The notes under the pieces were generated by a model. That model had not been told where the DNA came from and did no database searches. It saw only the letters and a list, made by a program, of their open reading frames with translations. DNA of 64,000 nucleotides from Runella zeae DSM 19591 (GTDB lineage Bacteria; Bacteroidota; Bacteroidia; Cytophagales; Spirosomataceae): assembly GCF_000423565.1 (NCBI RefSeq), contig NZ_KE384045.1:66145-130144 (forward strand). The letters run 5' to 3'. Shown piece after piece: positions 49,598 through 58,056 of the stretch (positions are counted from its first letter, which is position 1; each line of letters opens with the position of its first letter). Made by a program: the position numbers and the translations under genes.

Positions 49598-51193
49598 TCA
49601 GGTAGTTTGCAATGACTTTGTTTTTGAGGGATGATTTTGCTTTTTGGAGGAAACCGAAACCCCAATAAAACAAACAAATAGACCTATCATGAGCCATACC
49701 ATGTCGGTTGCAAATACGTAGTATTGTTTTTGAGAAAAGGAAACCCATACCCAATCTCCCGTCGTCAGGCCGTTGGTCAGGGGGATGCCCAACGAAAGTA
49801 TGCCTCCTGTCAATAAATAAAAGCGAGTCATTTTACTTTCTGACTGACTTATGAGGCCCATTCCGAAAAGCGCCAGCCAAACGCCGAAGAAAGTAGTATT
49901 GACCCAAAAAACGTGTGTGGGACTTTGAGGAATGATGAGTTCGGCCATGAAAAGAACCGAAGTAGCCGGAAATAAGCTCAGACAAATAGCTAGATAAATC
50001 AAAGTTACCCTGTGATGAAAGCGCTGCTGTTGAAGGGTATAATTTTTATTCTTTCGTGCTTCTTTCCAAAGCAATACTCCACTAATAATGACAAAGCACG
50101 TTAGAAGTGCCATTAAGAAATAAATAACTTTGACCAATAGACCCCCAAAAGTAGCAAAATGTAGTTGGCCTATACCTCCAATTACTTGCTGTACATAATT
50201 TTTATTTTTGCCCGGAATCATCTCGTACAATTGTTTTCCGCTTGCGAGTCGGTACCCAACCGCACCATAAAGATCAAACTGATTGGGGGATTTGTGTTTA
50301 AAGTAAATATTAAGGGTGCCGTCGGCTTTTTGAAGATTTTTAAAACTAATATACCATACTGATAAGTCTGGGTAGGTCTCTTTGGCTTTTGTATATAGTT
50401 CCAACACGGCTTGAGTATTATCTCTCATGGGAGATTTTTCGGCATATTTAACATCAAGACCTGGTTGTACCAAGGCATATACTTTTTGGGTATCGCCATT
50501 ATAAAATACCATTACGGCAGGTAAGAGAATCAGAATCAGGAGCATATAAAACGCTCCCGTGACGGCATACATCATTTGAAAAGGTAAACCTAGCAATCCC
50601 AAAACCGTATGCGAGTTAGTCCATATTTGTTTTAGGCTGTTTTTGAAGGATATTCCCCAAAATTTAGTCAATATATTGCGCCAATGAATAAGCAATCCAG
50701 TAAGGCTTGCAAACAAAAAAAACAAAGACACAAACCCGGCAATGTATCTTCCAAGCAAAGGGATTTGGTCCAAAAAATGAAGCCGATAAAGGGTCTCGCC
50801 TATAGTACTTATTTCTCCTTCTTGAACCTCAAAATTGGAGGGATGAATACGTGCTTCAAAATGCTGTTCGGCTTCTCCTTTTTTGTGTTGTAGGTGTCCA
50901 AATACGTTGACATGAGGAGCCTCTGACGAAGGCATTGTCAATCTCAAATCGTCGTTCCAGTCTATATTAGGAATCTTGTTGCCGAGTATTTCTAATGTTT
51001 TCTCAAGATTGATGTTTTCGGGGGCTTTTATCCGTGCCTTTGGATTTTCCCACTGATAAAACTCATCTCTAAAAAGAGTAAAAGCTCCCGCAAAAAAAAT
51101 AATGTATAGCGCTACGCTAATTACTATTCCAGAGACTGTATGGGTATGAAATAGGATGTTGTAGGCACGCGTGCCTAGACCTTTAAGCTTCAT
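49598..51193 (-). CDS. PepSY-domain inner-membrane protein (XusC/PiuB-like)
   Basis: A 531-residue membrane protein with an N-terminal helix (about 20-40), a periplasmic PepSY region, and several further helices (about 155-175, 200-240, 360-385, 405-525). The HFHTVSG-like FHTHTVSGIVISVA and LHFATFGG blocks are typical of the PepSY-associated TM family (PiuB), some of which reduce ferric siderophores. In Bacteroides thetaiotaomicron a protein of this type, XusC, works with a TonB receptor and a DUF4374 lipoprotein. Those partners are encoded divergently about 690 bp away. Confidence 0.87.
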   Translation of the reverse strand: MKLKGLGTRAYNILFHTHTVSGIVISVALYIIFFAGAFTLFRDEFYQWENPKARIKAPENINLEKTLEILGNKIPNIDWNDDLRLTMPSSEAPHVNVFGHLQHKKGEAEQHFEARIHPSNFEVQEGEISTIGETLYRLHFLDQIPLLGRYIAGFVSLFFLFASLTGLLIHWRNILTKFWGISFKNSLKQIWTNSHTVLGLLGLPFQMMYAVTGAFYMLLILILLPAVMVFYNGDTQKVYALVQPGLDVKYAEKSPMRDNTQAVLELYTKAKETYPDLSVWYISFKNLQKADGTLNIYFKHKSPNQFDLYGAVGYRLASGKQLYEMIPGKNKNYVQQVIGGIGQLHFATFGGLLVKVIYFLMALLTCFVIISGVLLWKEARKNKNYTLQQQRFHHRVTLIYLAICLSLFPATSVLFMAELIIPQSPTHVFWVNTTFFGVWLALFGMGLISQSESKMTRFYLLTGGILSLGIPLTNGLTTGDWVWVSFSQKQYYVFATDMVWLMIGLFVCFIGVSVSSKKQNHPSKTKSLQTT

Positions 51194-51194
51194 A

Positions 51195-51476
51195 TTATTT
51201 GGTAAGATAAGTTAGGAGAAGAAATAAAAGTGTAAGCCCCAGATATAGCCCCCATATTTTCCATCCATTGTGAGCTAAAAAGGTGATAATCATCACGATT
51301 CCCCACATCAAGAACAAACTGAAGGTGGAAGTAAGCATAATGATTTCTTTATAACCCGTGACCGAGGCAAGCATCAAATGAAAACTCGCTGAGACGAAAT
51401 AGCCTCCCAAAATAGCCGCGGATACTTTCAATGCTTTTTGAGAGGAGGATGATAAGTACTCTTTTTTAGCGGGCAT
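51195..51476 (-). CDS. Small membrane protein, DUF3649-like
   Basis: A 93-residue protein with three membrane helices (about 17-35, 40-62, 70-90). The SQKALKVSAAILGGYFVSAS and TGYKEIIMLTSTFSLFLMWG segments fit DUF3649, a family often encoded next to PepSY proteins and siderophore receptors. The ATG at 51476 lies 1 nt beyond the stop codon of the upstream gene (TGATATG), indicating coupling; a longer frame to 51566 overlaps that gene. The next gene begins 1 nt after this one ends. Confidence 0.7.
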   Translation of the reverse strand: MPAKKEYLSSSSQKALKVSAAILGGYFVSASFHLMLASVTGYKEIIMLTSTFSLFLMWGIVMIITFLAHNGWKIWGLYLGLTLLFLLLTYLTK

Positions 51477-51477
51477 A

Positions 51478-51777
51478 TCAAAATAGAGAGATGATGAAAC
51501 AAACGTGAAATAATATAATAAGGACAGTTGAGATACGCCTCGGCAAATGAGCGACCAAGGGTACAATACTACAAGCGAAGGGAAGCATGACTGCTGAGAT
51601 AAGGAGTCCGTTGGTAGCTCCCCATTGCCTATAATTTAATCCTACTACTATTACTAAAATAGCGCCACTCACCCAAGTAGGGAAAGCAGGAAAAGACGAA
51701 CGTAGGTGAGTAGTAGAATATTTTGACTTAGTATAGTACAATAAAATACCAATAAAAGATAGATATAAAGCCGTCAT
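51478..51777 (-). CDS. Small membrane protein, DUF3325-like
   Basis: A 99-residue protein with three membrane helices (about 1-15, 34-48, 54-98). Its segment SGAILVIVVGLNYRQWGATN resembles DUF3325, which accompanies DUF3649 and PepSY genes in siderophore loci. It is the first gene of the minus-strand iron operon. Its role is unknown. Divergent from the TonB receptor across 108 bp. Confidence 0.65.
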   Translation of the reverse strand: MTALYLSFIGILLYYTKSKYSTTHLRSSFPAFPTWVSGAILVIVVGLNYRQWGATNGLLISAVMLPFACSIVPLVAHLPRRISTVLIILFHVCFIISLF

Positions 51778-51831
51778 GATAAAATTTTTTACAAATATTA
51801 ATTTTATTTAGACAAAGTCCAAATAAATAAA

Positions 51832-51839
51832 TAATTTTG
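51832..51839 (+). promoter_or_regulatory. -7 promoter box of the iron receptor operon
   Basis: TAATTTTG fits TAnnTTTG and lies 46 bp before the receptor ATG. No clear Fur-like palindrome was found in this 108-bp divergent region, so iron control cannot be shown from sequence. Confidence 0.45.
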
Positions 51840-51885
51840 ACGCCAAATCAAAAAAGGTGCCATTATAGCCTAAAATGCCTTCTAT

Positions 51886-54204
51886 ATGAAATACTGTTTA
51901 TTGTTTTGGATATGTCCTTTGCTAGTGATAGCACAACGTGCTACTCTAAAAGGAATAGTACAAAGTAGCCATGCAGAGCCTTTGCCTTTTGTGACGGTAA
52001 CTTTGAAAAATACAAAATTTGTAACTACTTCAGATCAACAGGGAAATTATCAAATGAAGGATATTCCGTATGGTGAGTATGAAGTTGAGTTCAGTTTTGT
52101 AGGCTTTCAAAGTCAAACCAAAATGATTTCTATTAAGCAGCCAAACCTTACCGAAAACGCCAAATTGGTGGAGACGATTCATGAATTAAGTGAAGTAGTG
52201 GTAGCCGCTGAAAAACAATCCAGCCTCCAACAGCAAAAAGCCATTTCTATTAAAAGTATTGATATAAAGGAGGTCATCACTCAAAATAACCTCTTGACAG
52301 ACGTGGCAGATCGAGTCTCAGGAGTGAGAATAAGGCGCTCTAGCAGCTTGGGCGAAAAGTCTGACATCTCTATCAATGGCATGAGAGGGAATGCCATAAG
52401 AGTATATATCGATGGGTTACCTATGGAGTTTTTGTATCCCAATTTTGATATATCCACCCTGCCCCTTAGCAATATCAAACGGGTGGATGTTTTTAAAGGC
52501 GTATTACCCGTGGATGTGGGGACTGATGCAATGGGAGGTGCTATCAACATCATCACTGAACAGAAAGCACATTCGCACCTACGTGCATCGTATAGTGTGG
52601 GGTCGTTTAATACACATTTGGCCGATGTAGAAGTCGGACTCGCCAATAAAAACAACTTCTTTTTCAATGCCAACGCGAGCTATAACTATTCGGATAATAG
52701 CTATACGATGAAGGCATTGGTTTTTGAAAAAAACCGTGTCGAAACCGTACGAAGATTTCATGATGCGTATGGAATGTGGTTTGGGGGATTGAGTTTTGGG
52801 GTGCATAGCAAAAAATGGGCTGATGAGGTTCGCTTTACTGCCAACTATTCTACCGGTTTTAAAGAACTACAAAATGGTGCTCGAATCACAACGACCGCAA
52901 TCGGTGAAGCCAACTATACCGCAGAGAATTATTCTGCTTCTCTTAAATACAATAAATCTTTTTTGAAGGAGCGATTACAGCTTAGCAATATCACAAGTTA
53001 TAGTTTTCAAACCCTTGATTACGTAGATACTACTGCCAATGAGTATAGTTGGAGTGGAAAAATCGTCGGTCGGTCTATTCCAGGAGAGTACGTCAGTAAG
53101 TCATATAACACTACTAATTATGACAACTGGATAAATCGTACCACGCTTACGTTTGCATTGACGCCCAAACACAAAATCCTTTTTTCTAATCTCTATGCCA
53201 GCCAACGGCTCACTGGCAAAAATTATTTGCTCGAAGAAAACGAGCGGGATTATCTGGAGATTCCCCAATACATGACCAAAAATATCGCAGGCTTACAATA
53301 TGAGGCGATGGTAGGGCAAAATATAACATTTTCGGGCGCGCTCAAAAGATTTGACTATGTGGTGAATGGCGCAGAAAACAATACTTTTTTATTGGTAAAA
53401 AAACAGGATAGTTTTTCGAGTTGGAATGTGGGAATAAAGTACAATCTGTCCGACAATCTTTTTGTAAGAACATCCTATGAGCGCGGTTTTTTGATACCCT
53501 TGTTCCAGCAATTTGTGGGAAATGGTGCCGATATCGTTCGGAATACCGAATTGCGGCCTGAAAGTAGCGACAACTTAAATTTTGGAATTAGCTATGCCAA
53601 TGCCCGTCTATCTAACGACCTCATACTAACCACAAATATCAATGGTTTTTGGCGCGAGCAGTATGATATTATTTTCTTAGGCAGTAGTATCACGAAGCGT
53701 TATGATAATGCGGATCAGGTAAATACCCTTGGAGTAGAAGGTGACTTGATTTTGAATTATAAAAAAGCATGGACTTGGAAAAGCAATCTTACGGCACTTC
53801 GCAAGCGATTTTCAAGCCTGAAAGATCCCCGTAATGCGTTTTTAGAAGGTACTACCTTTCCAAACAATCCCACTTTCTTTGGAAATATGGAGCTTGAGTG
53901 GCAGAAATCGAGCCTTTTTCGGAATACTGACCGCTTTAGGGCTTATGTTTTTTATCAATATGTAGCTCCCTTCAATCATATTTTAATTGGACAGGACGAC
54001 ACTTATCAAAATTCTCCCGATTCGTTTGTCCCTACCCAGCATAGGGTAGATGTGGGTGCTTCTTACAAATTTGCCAAGCAATCTCTTACCGCTGCTTTTA
54101 ATGTAAACAATGTCTTCAATGCCCAGTTGTTCGACAATTTTTTGGTGCCAAGGGCGGGTATCAATTACAATCTAAAACTAATTTTTGAAATCAATAAATT
54201 CTAG
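51886..54204 (+). CDS. TonB-dependent siderophore receptor (XusA-like)
   Basis: A 772-residue receptor. It has a signal peptide (about 1-16), a CarboxypepD-reg-like domain (about 18-100), a plug (about 115-225, SINGMRGNAIRVYIDGLPME; VDVGTDAMGGAINIITE) and a barrel ending LIFEINKF. The position next to a DUF4374 lipoprotein (2 bp apart) and opposite a PepSY protein matches XusA of the xenosiderophore system of Bacteroides. The ligand is probably a ferric catecholate or similar foreign siderophore (inference). No STN domain is present, so direct sigma-factor signalling is not expected. Confidence 0.88.
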   Translation: MKYCLLFWICPLLVIAQRATLKGIVQSSHAEPLPFVTVTLKNTKFVTTSDQQGNYQMKDIPYGEYEVEFSFVGFQSQTKMISIKQPNLTENAKLVETIHELSEVVVAAEKQSSLQQQKAISIKSIDIKEVITQNNLLTDVADRVSGVRIRRSSSLGEKSDISINGMRGNAIRVYIDGLPMEFLYPNFDISTLPLSNIKRVDVFKGVLPVDVGTDAMGGAINIITEQKAHSHLRASYSVGSFNTHLADVEVGLANKNNFFFNANASYNYSDNSYTMKALVFEKNRVETVRRFHDAYGMWFGGLSFGVHSKKWADEVRFTANYSTGFKELQNGARITTTAIGEANYTAENYSASLKYNKSFLKERLQLSNITSYSFQTLDYVDTTANEYSWSGKIVGRSIPGEYVSKSYNTTNYDNWINRTTLTFALTPKHKILFSNLYASQRLTGKNYLLEENERDYLEIPQYMTKNIAGLQYEAMVGQNITFSGALKRFDYVVNGAENNTFLLVKKQDSFSSWNVGIKYNLSDNLFVRTSYERGFLIPLFQQFVGNGADIVRNTELRPESSDNLNFGISYANARLSNDLILTTNINGFWREQYDIIFLGSSITKRYDNADQVNTLGVEGDLILNYKKAWTWKSNLTALRKRFSSLKDPRNAFLEGTTFPNNPTFFGNMELEWQKSSLFRNTDRFRAYVFYQYVAPFNHILIGQDDTYQNSPDSFVPTQHRVDVGASYKFAKQSLTAAFNVNNVFNAQLFDNFLVPRAGINYNLKLIFEINKF

Positions 54205-54206
54205 CA

Positions 54207-55517
54207 ATGAAAAAAAACATACTATTAAGTCTGGTGACAGTATCAATGTTATTGGCTTCTTGTGATAAAAAAGACATTGACAAAGACGAAGAATCACTTT
54301 ATAAAGAGAGCGGCTACGTAGTAGCTTCGGTCAATGAATCAACTGGCGGCTATACTTACTATGCTGGTTTTTTTGAGACATTACCAGCAAATACTGTGGT
54401 AGATATGACGACAAAATCTACCTATAATTATTTCTATACTCGAACGACGTGGAAAAACTTCATGTTTGGTAGTAATCTTAAAGGCGAAAAAACGCTTACA
54501 AAAATAGCCGTAGGTAAGGATGGCAAGTTGACTGAAGTTGCCAGTATCCCATTGTTAGATTGGCTCAACAATGTTCAAATTATCAATGACAATTTAGGTA
54601 TCTACACCATATGGGGAAGCGATGGAAAGGTGGTCCTCTTCAATCCGACGACGATGGAAAATTTAGGAGATATTGATATGTCAAAAGGTAAAAAATTCGC
54701 GGCCAATGAGCGTAATTATTACAGCACGATCATTTATCGTCCTCAGGATAATCGATTGTTTTTGACTCTGCTAACCGACAACAGCAAGACTTCTCAGTAT
54801 TATGACGCTACCGATGTGTATGTGGAAGTGGTCAATATGACTACCAAACAGTGGGAAAAAACAATCTCTTTCCCAAATGCTACTTATCCCATAACACGCG
54901 GGAATGAGCATCCTATGATTGACGAAAATGGGAATATCTATATTTTTACCCAAGGCTCGTATGGATTGGATGGGCAGATGGGGCCACGGGCTGCAAAATA
55001 CTCACGTCCTCAGATTCTTAAAATTCCAGCCAATAGTACCGACTTCGACCCTTCTTACAGTTTTAATCCCGTAGATGTAATTGGTCAGCAAAACTTGTTG
55101 GTGCAGCTTATGCTTGGCGCTATCTATGATGCTAATGGTATTGCTTATTCTTGCGTTTCTGCGCAGTCTGAATCTGCTCGTATTTTAGAATTGGTGACTA
55201 AATACGCTCAGGGAAAGATTACCGAAACAGAATTTTTGGAGTTGAGAAATTCTATTTTTTATTCTCCTAATCAGCGTTGGGTAAAACTTGATTTGAATGC
55301 TAAAACCGTCACTCCTATCACTGATATTCCGCTTACAGCGGGGTTTGGCTACCCTAATGCTTACAAATACGACGGTAAGTTCTATTTCCAATACAATACT
55401 CCAGATGACAAAACAACGGGCTATTATGAATATACACCCTCTACAGGCAAAGCAACTAAAGCCGTGAGTATTACGAATGGAGGTATTGCATCTGATTTTA
55501 TTAAACTAAGTAAATAA
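54207..55517 (+). CDS. DUF4374 lipoprotein (XusB-like siderophore-binding protein)
   Basis: A 436-residue lipoprotein: the lipobox LLASC ends at residue 19, and the following DKKDIDKDEE stretch is an acidic export tag typical of surface lipoproteins in this phylum. The body shows repeated WGSDGKVVLFNPTTM-like strands and fits the DUF4374 beta-propeller. In Bacteroides thetaiotaomicron, XusB of this kind captures ferric siderophores at the surface and passes them to XusA. Two base pairs separate it from the receptor gene, so co-expression is certain. Confidence 0.85.
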   Translation: MKKNILLSLVTVSMLLASCDKKDIDKDEESLYKESGYVVASVNESTGGYTYYAGFFETLPANTVVDMTTKSTYNYFYTRTTWKNFMFGSNLKGEKTLTKIAVGKDGKLTEVASIPLLDWLNNVQIINDNLGIYTIWGSDGKVVLFNPTTMENLGDIDMSKGKKFAANERNYYSTIIYRPQDNRLFLTLLTDNSKTSQYYDATDVYVEVVNMTTKQWEKTISFPNATYPITRGNEHPMIDENGNIYIFTQGSYGLDGQMGPRAAKYSRPQILKIPANSTDFDPSYSFNPVDVIGQQNLLVQLMLGAIYDANGIAYSCVSAQSESARILELVTKYAQGKITETEFLELRNSIFYSPNQRWVKLDLNAKTVTPITDIPLTAGFGYPNAYKYDGKFYFQYNTPDDKTTGYYEYTPSTGKATKAVSITNGGIASDFIKLSK

Positions 55518-55527
55518 ATATACGTTT

Positions 55528-56256
55528 ATGAAAAAATGGGTTAACGCTCTCTCCACAGTATTTATAGTGGGATTAGTGCTATCGCTGCCTACTCTGACGT
55601 GGGCGCATGGATATTGGCTAGAGGTCAAGGGGCCTGGAAAAGTAGGTGAACCTGCCCAAATTCAACTATTTTATGGTGAATACAGCGAACATGTACGAGA
55701 AAAAGGTGCTCGCTTGGATAAAATGTCTGAAATCAAGATTTCGGTAATTGATGCTCAGGGTACCAAAACGGAAGTGCAGATGCAACAGACTGATACGCAT
55801 TGGCAAGGAAGCTTTGTTCCTAAAATAGAAGGTATTTATCAGATTTTGGGTATCAACGAAACGCGCGAAGTACAAGATTGGACGAAACACAATTTGGGTA
55901 TAACGCGTCCTGTACAGTATTTACGGACTACTTATGTGGTTGGAAACGCTGCTAAAACGCCGCTACTGCCTCAAAATTATTTGGATGTGACGGCCCAAAA
56001 ACTAGGCAATCAGATTTTGTTGGAAGTGTACAAGGATAAGCAAGCTTTTTCAAAAATGCAGCTGACGGTCATTAATCCTGATGGTTGGGAAAAAAATAGA
56101 ATTACCAATGACAAAGGAAAGGTAGCCTTTATTCCTGCCGGAAAAGGACTCTATTTAGTAGAACTTGAATGGATGGACAAAACCCCTGGAACTTTCAAAG
56201 GAAAAGAATATGAGTCAGTGAGGCATCGGTGTGATATGACACTGGTTGTTGAATAG
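55528..56256 (+). CDS. DUF4198 domain protein, exported
   Basis: A 242-residue periplasmic protein with signal peptide (about 1-26, cleaved after TWA) and mature start HGYWLEVKGPGKVGEPAQIQ. The HGYWLE opening and later AFIPAGKGLYLVELEW segment match DUF4198, beta-sandwich proteins often linked to metal uptake loci. Histidines at the mature N-terminus could bind metal (inference). It lies 10 bp after the DUF4374 gene and ends the operon before a strong hairpin. Confidence 0.8.
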   Translation: MKKWVNALSTVFIVGLVLSLPTLTWAHGYWLEVKGPGKVGEPAQIQLFYGEYSEHVREKGARLDKMSEIKISVIDAQGTKTEVQMQQTDTHWQGSFVPKIEGIYQILGINETREVQDWTKHNLGITRPVQYLRTTYVVGNAAKTPLLPQNYLDVTAQKLGNQILLEVYKDKQAFSKMQLTVINPDGWEKNRITNDKGKVAFIPAGKGLYLVELEWMDKTPGTFKGKEYESVRHRCDMTLVVE

Positions 56257-56262
56257 TGACCT

Positions 56263-56310
56263 TGTAAATGAGAAAACCACGGAGCTTCTGCCGTGGTTTT
56301 CTCATTTACA
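56263..56310. terminator. Bidirectional terminator with perfect 20-bp stem
   Basis: The arms at 56263-56282 and 56291-56310 are perfectly complementary (core AAAACCACGG), with an 8-nt loop. A/T-rich outer ends suit termination from both sides. It lies between the convergent DUF4198 and FadL-like genes. Confidence 0.88.
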
Positions 56311-56322
56311 GACAAAATCATA

Positions 56323-57900
56323 TTAAAAAAATAATCCCACCGTCCCAGTTACATTTACTTGGCTCACATTCAACTTGGCCGAAAAGTAATTGCTGGGATC
56401 GTTGAGTTGGTAAGGTACAAATGCATCCTTGGTTTGGAGATAAGTACCGGCTAAGTCTATATAAAAACGCTCGTTACGATAGCCTGCTCCTCCCGAAAAT
56501 TGGAATTTTGAGCGATCCAATTTGCCTTCTACGTTATAATTTTGACTATAGGGATTAGGTAAAAAAGCTACCCCAGCTCGTACTCTAAAAAAATTGATAC
56601 GGGCTTCTCCACCCACGCGTAGATTGACTACGTTGTTGAAAGAAGATTGAATTAATCGGCGATTGTTGGTTTTAAACTGATTATCGTCGCCAGTTCTCAC
56701 GCTCATTCCTTTATAGCCTACGTATTCGGCACTTGCGGTTAGGAAGCCTTTTTTACCGAAGAAAAAAGTAGCGCCTCCATTGGCTCTTAGCGGGGTGCGC
56801 ATGCTGTATTCAAAGTCAAAAGGTACGATATTGACGCGGGTAGTAGGAAGCTGATCGTAGGCTTGCTGGCCCTGTGAATTAGTAACGGGGTTGCCATTTG
56901 AGTCGTAGACTGGTACGCTGTTGTTGGTCACGTCTACCCCTAATTCTTCCTCATAAGTCATACGCATACTGCTCCAAGTGGGGCTATGAATAGAGGCACC
57001 AAGTTGGAGAAAAGGATTGGCACGATAAATAACTCCCGCTGACAAGAAAATCCCACTGCCATTGATATTAATATCTTCTCGATAATCAAGACTACGAAAT
57101 GGGCCGCTATTGACAAACTGTTCTTGGTAATTGTGCCGACGTATGTAGCTATGACGCGAAAAACCACCAGAAATTCCTAGATAAAGTTTGTCGGCGTAGT
57201 TGCCAGCATAAGCAAATGTCCACTGAGAAGAGGCCCCTGAAGTTTCAACGTTGCCTGTCTGCTGAAACGAAGACCTCGAAAGCGGAATAGGCCTACGATA
57301 GGGGCCATTGGGTGAAAGGGCGTCTATCAGATATAAATTATAGAAAGCAGACTCAATCGAATACGGGCTTCCATTGTTGTAGTCATTTTCTAAAGTATTG
57401 ACGGGAGTGGTGCCAGCCACCTCTACAATGTCGTCAATCATACTGCTACGGTTGTTGGTGCCGCCGTAGGTGACCATGTTGTTGAGGTTTACTTGCCGTG
57501 AGTAGTTAATACCAAAAGACGTACGCCGCCATTCACGATTGTAGCTTTGCGGGTTTCCGGCCAAAATCAGCGAAAACTGTGAAAGATTGGGATTGAGCTT
57601 TTGGTCTGTATTGCTACTACCAATGTAGGACGACTTATTAGAAATACTGTATAAAGTGGGACTAAGGCTGATTTCGGATTTATTAAAAAAACCTAATCCC
57701 GCAGGGTTGCCGGCTATATTGCTAGCATCTCCACCCAGAGAAGCGTGATTGCCGCCTACTCCTTGAAAGCGTGCACTTCCACTTTGAGTAATGTCCGAAA
57801 ACTGAAGGGCGGTATTGGAATATAAGCGGCTTTGGGCGTATGCTTGTCCCGTAAATACTCCTAAGGCAGCGACTAATAAAAGGTGATTGTGGGTTTTCAT
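56323..57900 (-). CDS. FadL/OmpP1-family outer-membrane transport protein
   Basis: A 525-residue outer-membrane barrel with signal peptide (1-22). The mature N-terminus has the family plug: ALQFSDITQSGSARFQGVGG then ASNIAGNPAGLGFF, with the NPAGL motif typical of FadL/TodX proteins. Many aromatic-alternating strands follow, and the chain ends in TVGLFF. FadL proteins move hydrophobic compounds by lateral diffusion; Bacteroidota homologues also include PorV-like accessory proteins of type IX secretion, though PorV is usually shorter. Substrate unknown. Confidence 0.8.
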   Translation of the reverse strand: MKTHNHLLLVAALGVFTGQAYAQSRLYSNTALQFSDITQSGSARFQGVGGNHASLGGDASNIAGNPAGLGFFNKSEISLSPTLYSISNKSSYIGSSNTDQKLNPNLSQFSLILAGNPQSYNREWRRTSFGINYSRQVNLNNMVTYGGTNNRSSMIDDIVEVAGTTPVNTLENDYNNGSPYSIESAFYNLYLIDALSPNGPYRRPIPLSRSSFQQTGNVETSGASSQWTFAYAGNYADKLYLGISGGFSRHSYIRRHNYQEQFVNSGPFRSLDYREDININGSGIFLSAGVIYRANPFLQLGASIHSPTWSSMRMTYEEELGVDVTNNSVPVYDSNGNPVTNSQGQQAYDQLPTTRVNIVPFDFEYSMRTPLRANGGATFFFGKKGFLTASAEYVGYKGMSVRTGDDNQFKTNNRRLIQSSFNNVVNLRVGGEARINFFRVRAGVAFLPNPYSQNYNVEGKLDRSKFQFSGGAGYRNERFYIDLAGTYLQTKDAFVPYQLNDPSNYFSAKLNVSQVNVTGTVGLFF

Positions 57901-57967
57901 GGCAGATTTGTGAGTGATTATGAAGCGTCTAATTGATTGTCAAATATACATTTATGGACGAATAAAA

Positions 57968-57995
57968 AACCTCGCTATTCCATAACAGCGAGGTT
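57968..57995 (-). terminator. Intrinsic terminator of the low-complexity lipoprotein gene
   Basis: On the minus strand AACCTCGCT pairs with AGCGAGGTT (57968-57976 and 57987-57995), followed by a U-rich tract. It is a textbook Rho-independent signal 62 bp after the stop codon. Confidence 0.85.
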
Positions 57996-58056
57996 CTCTA
58001 TTTAACATACTATTGGTCATTTTTCTGTTTGATTCACAGAGTACTCGCTTATGATA

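Noticed and set aside
56323-57900. PorV of the type IX secretion system
   Set aside because: Longer than usual PorV, no PorU or other type IX genes adjacent; FadL-like is safer.
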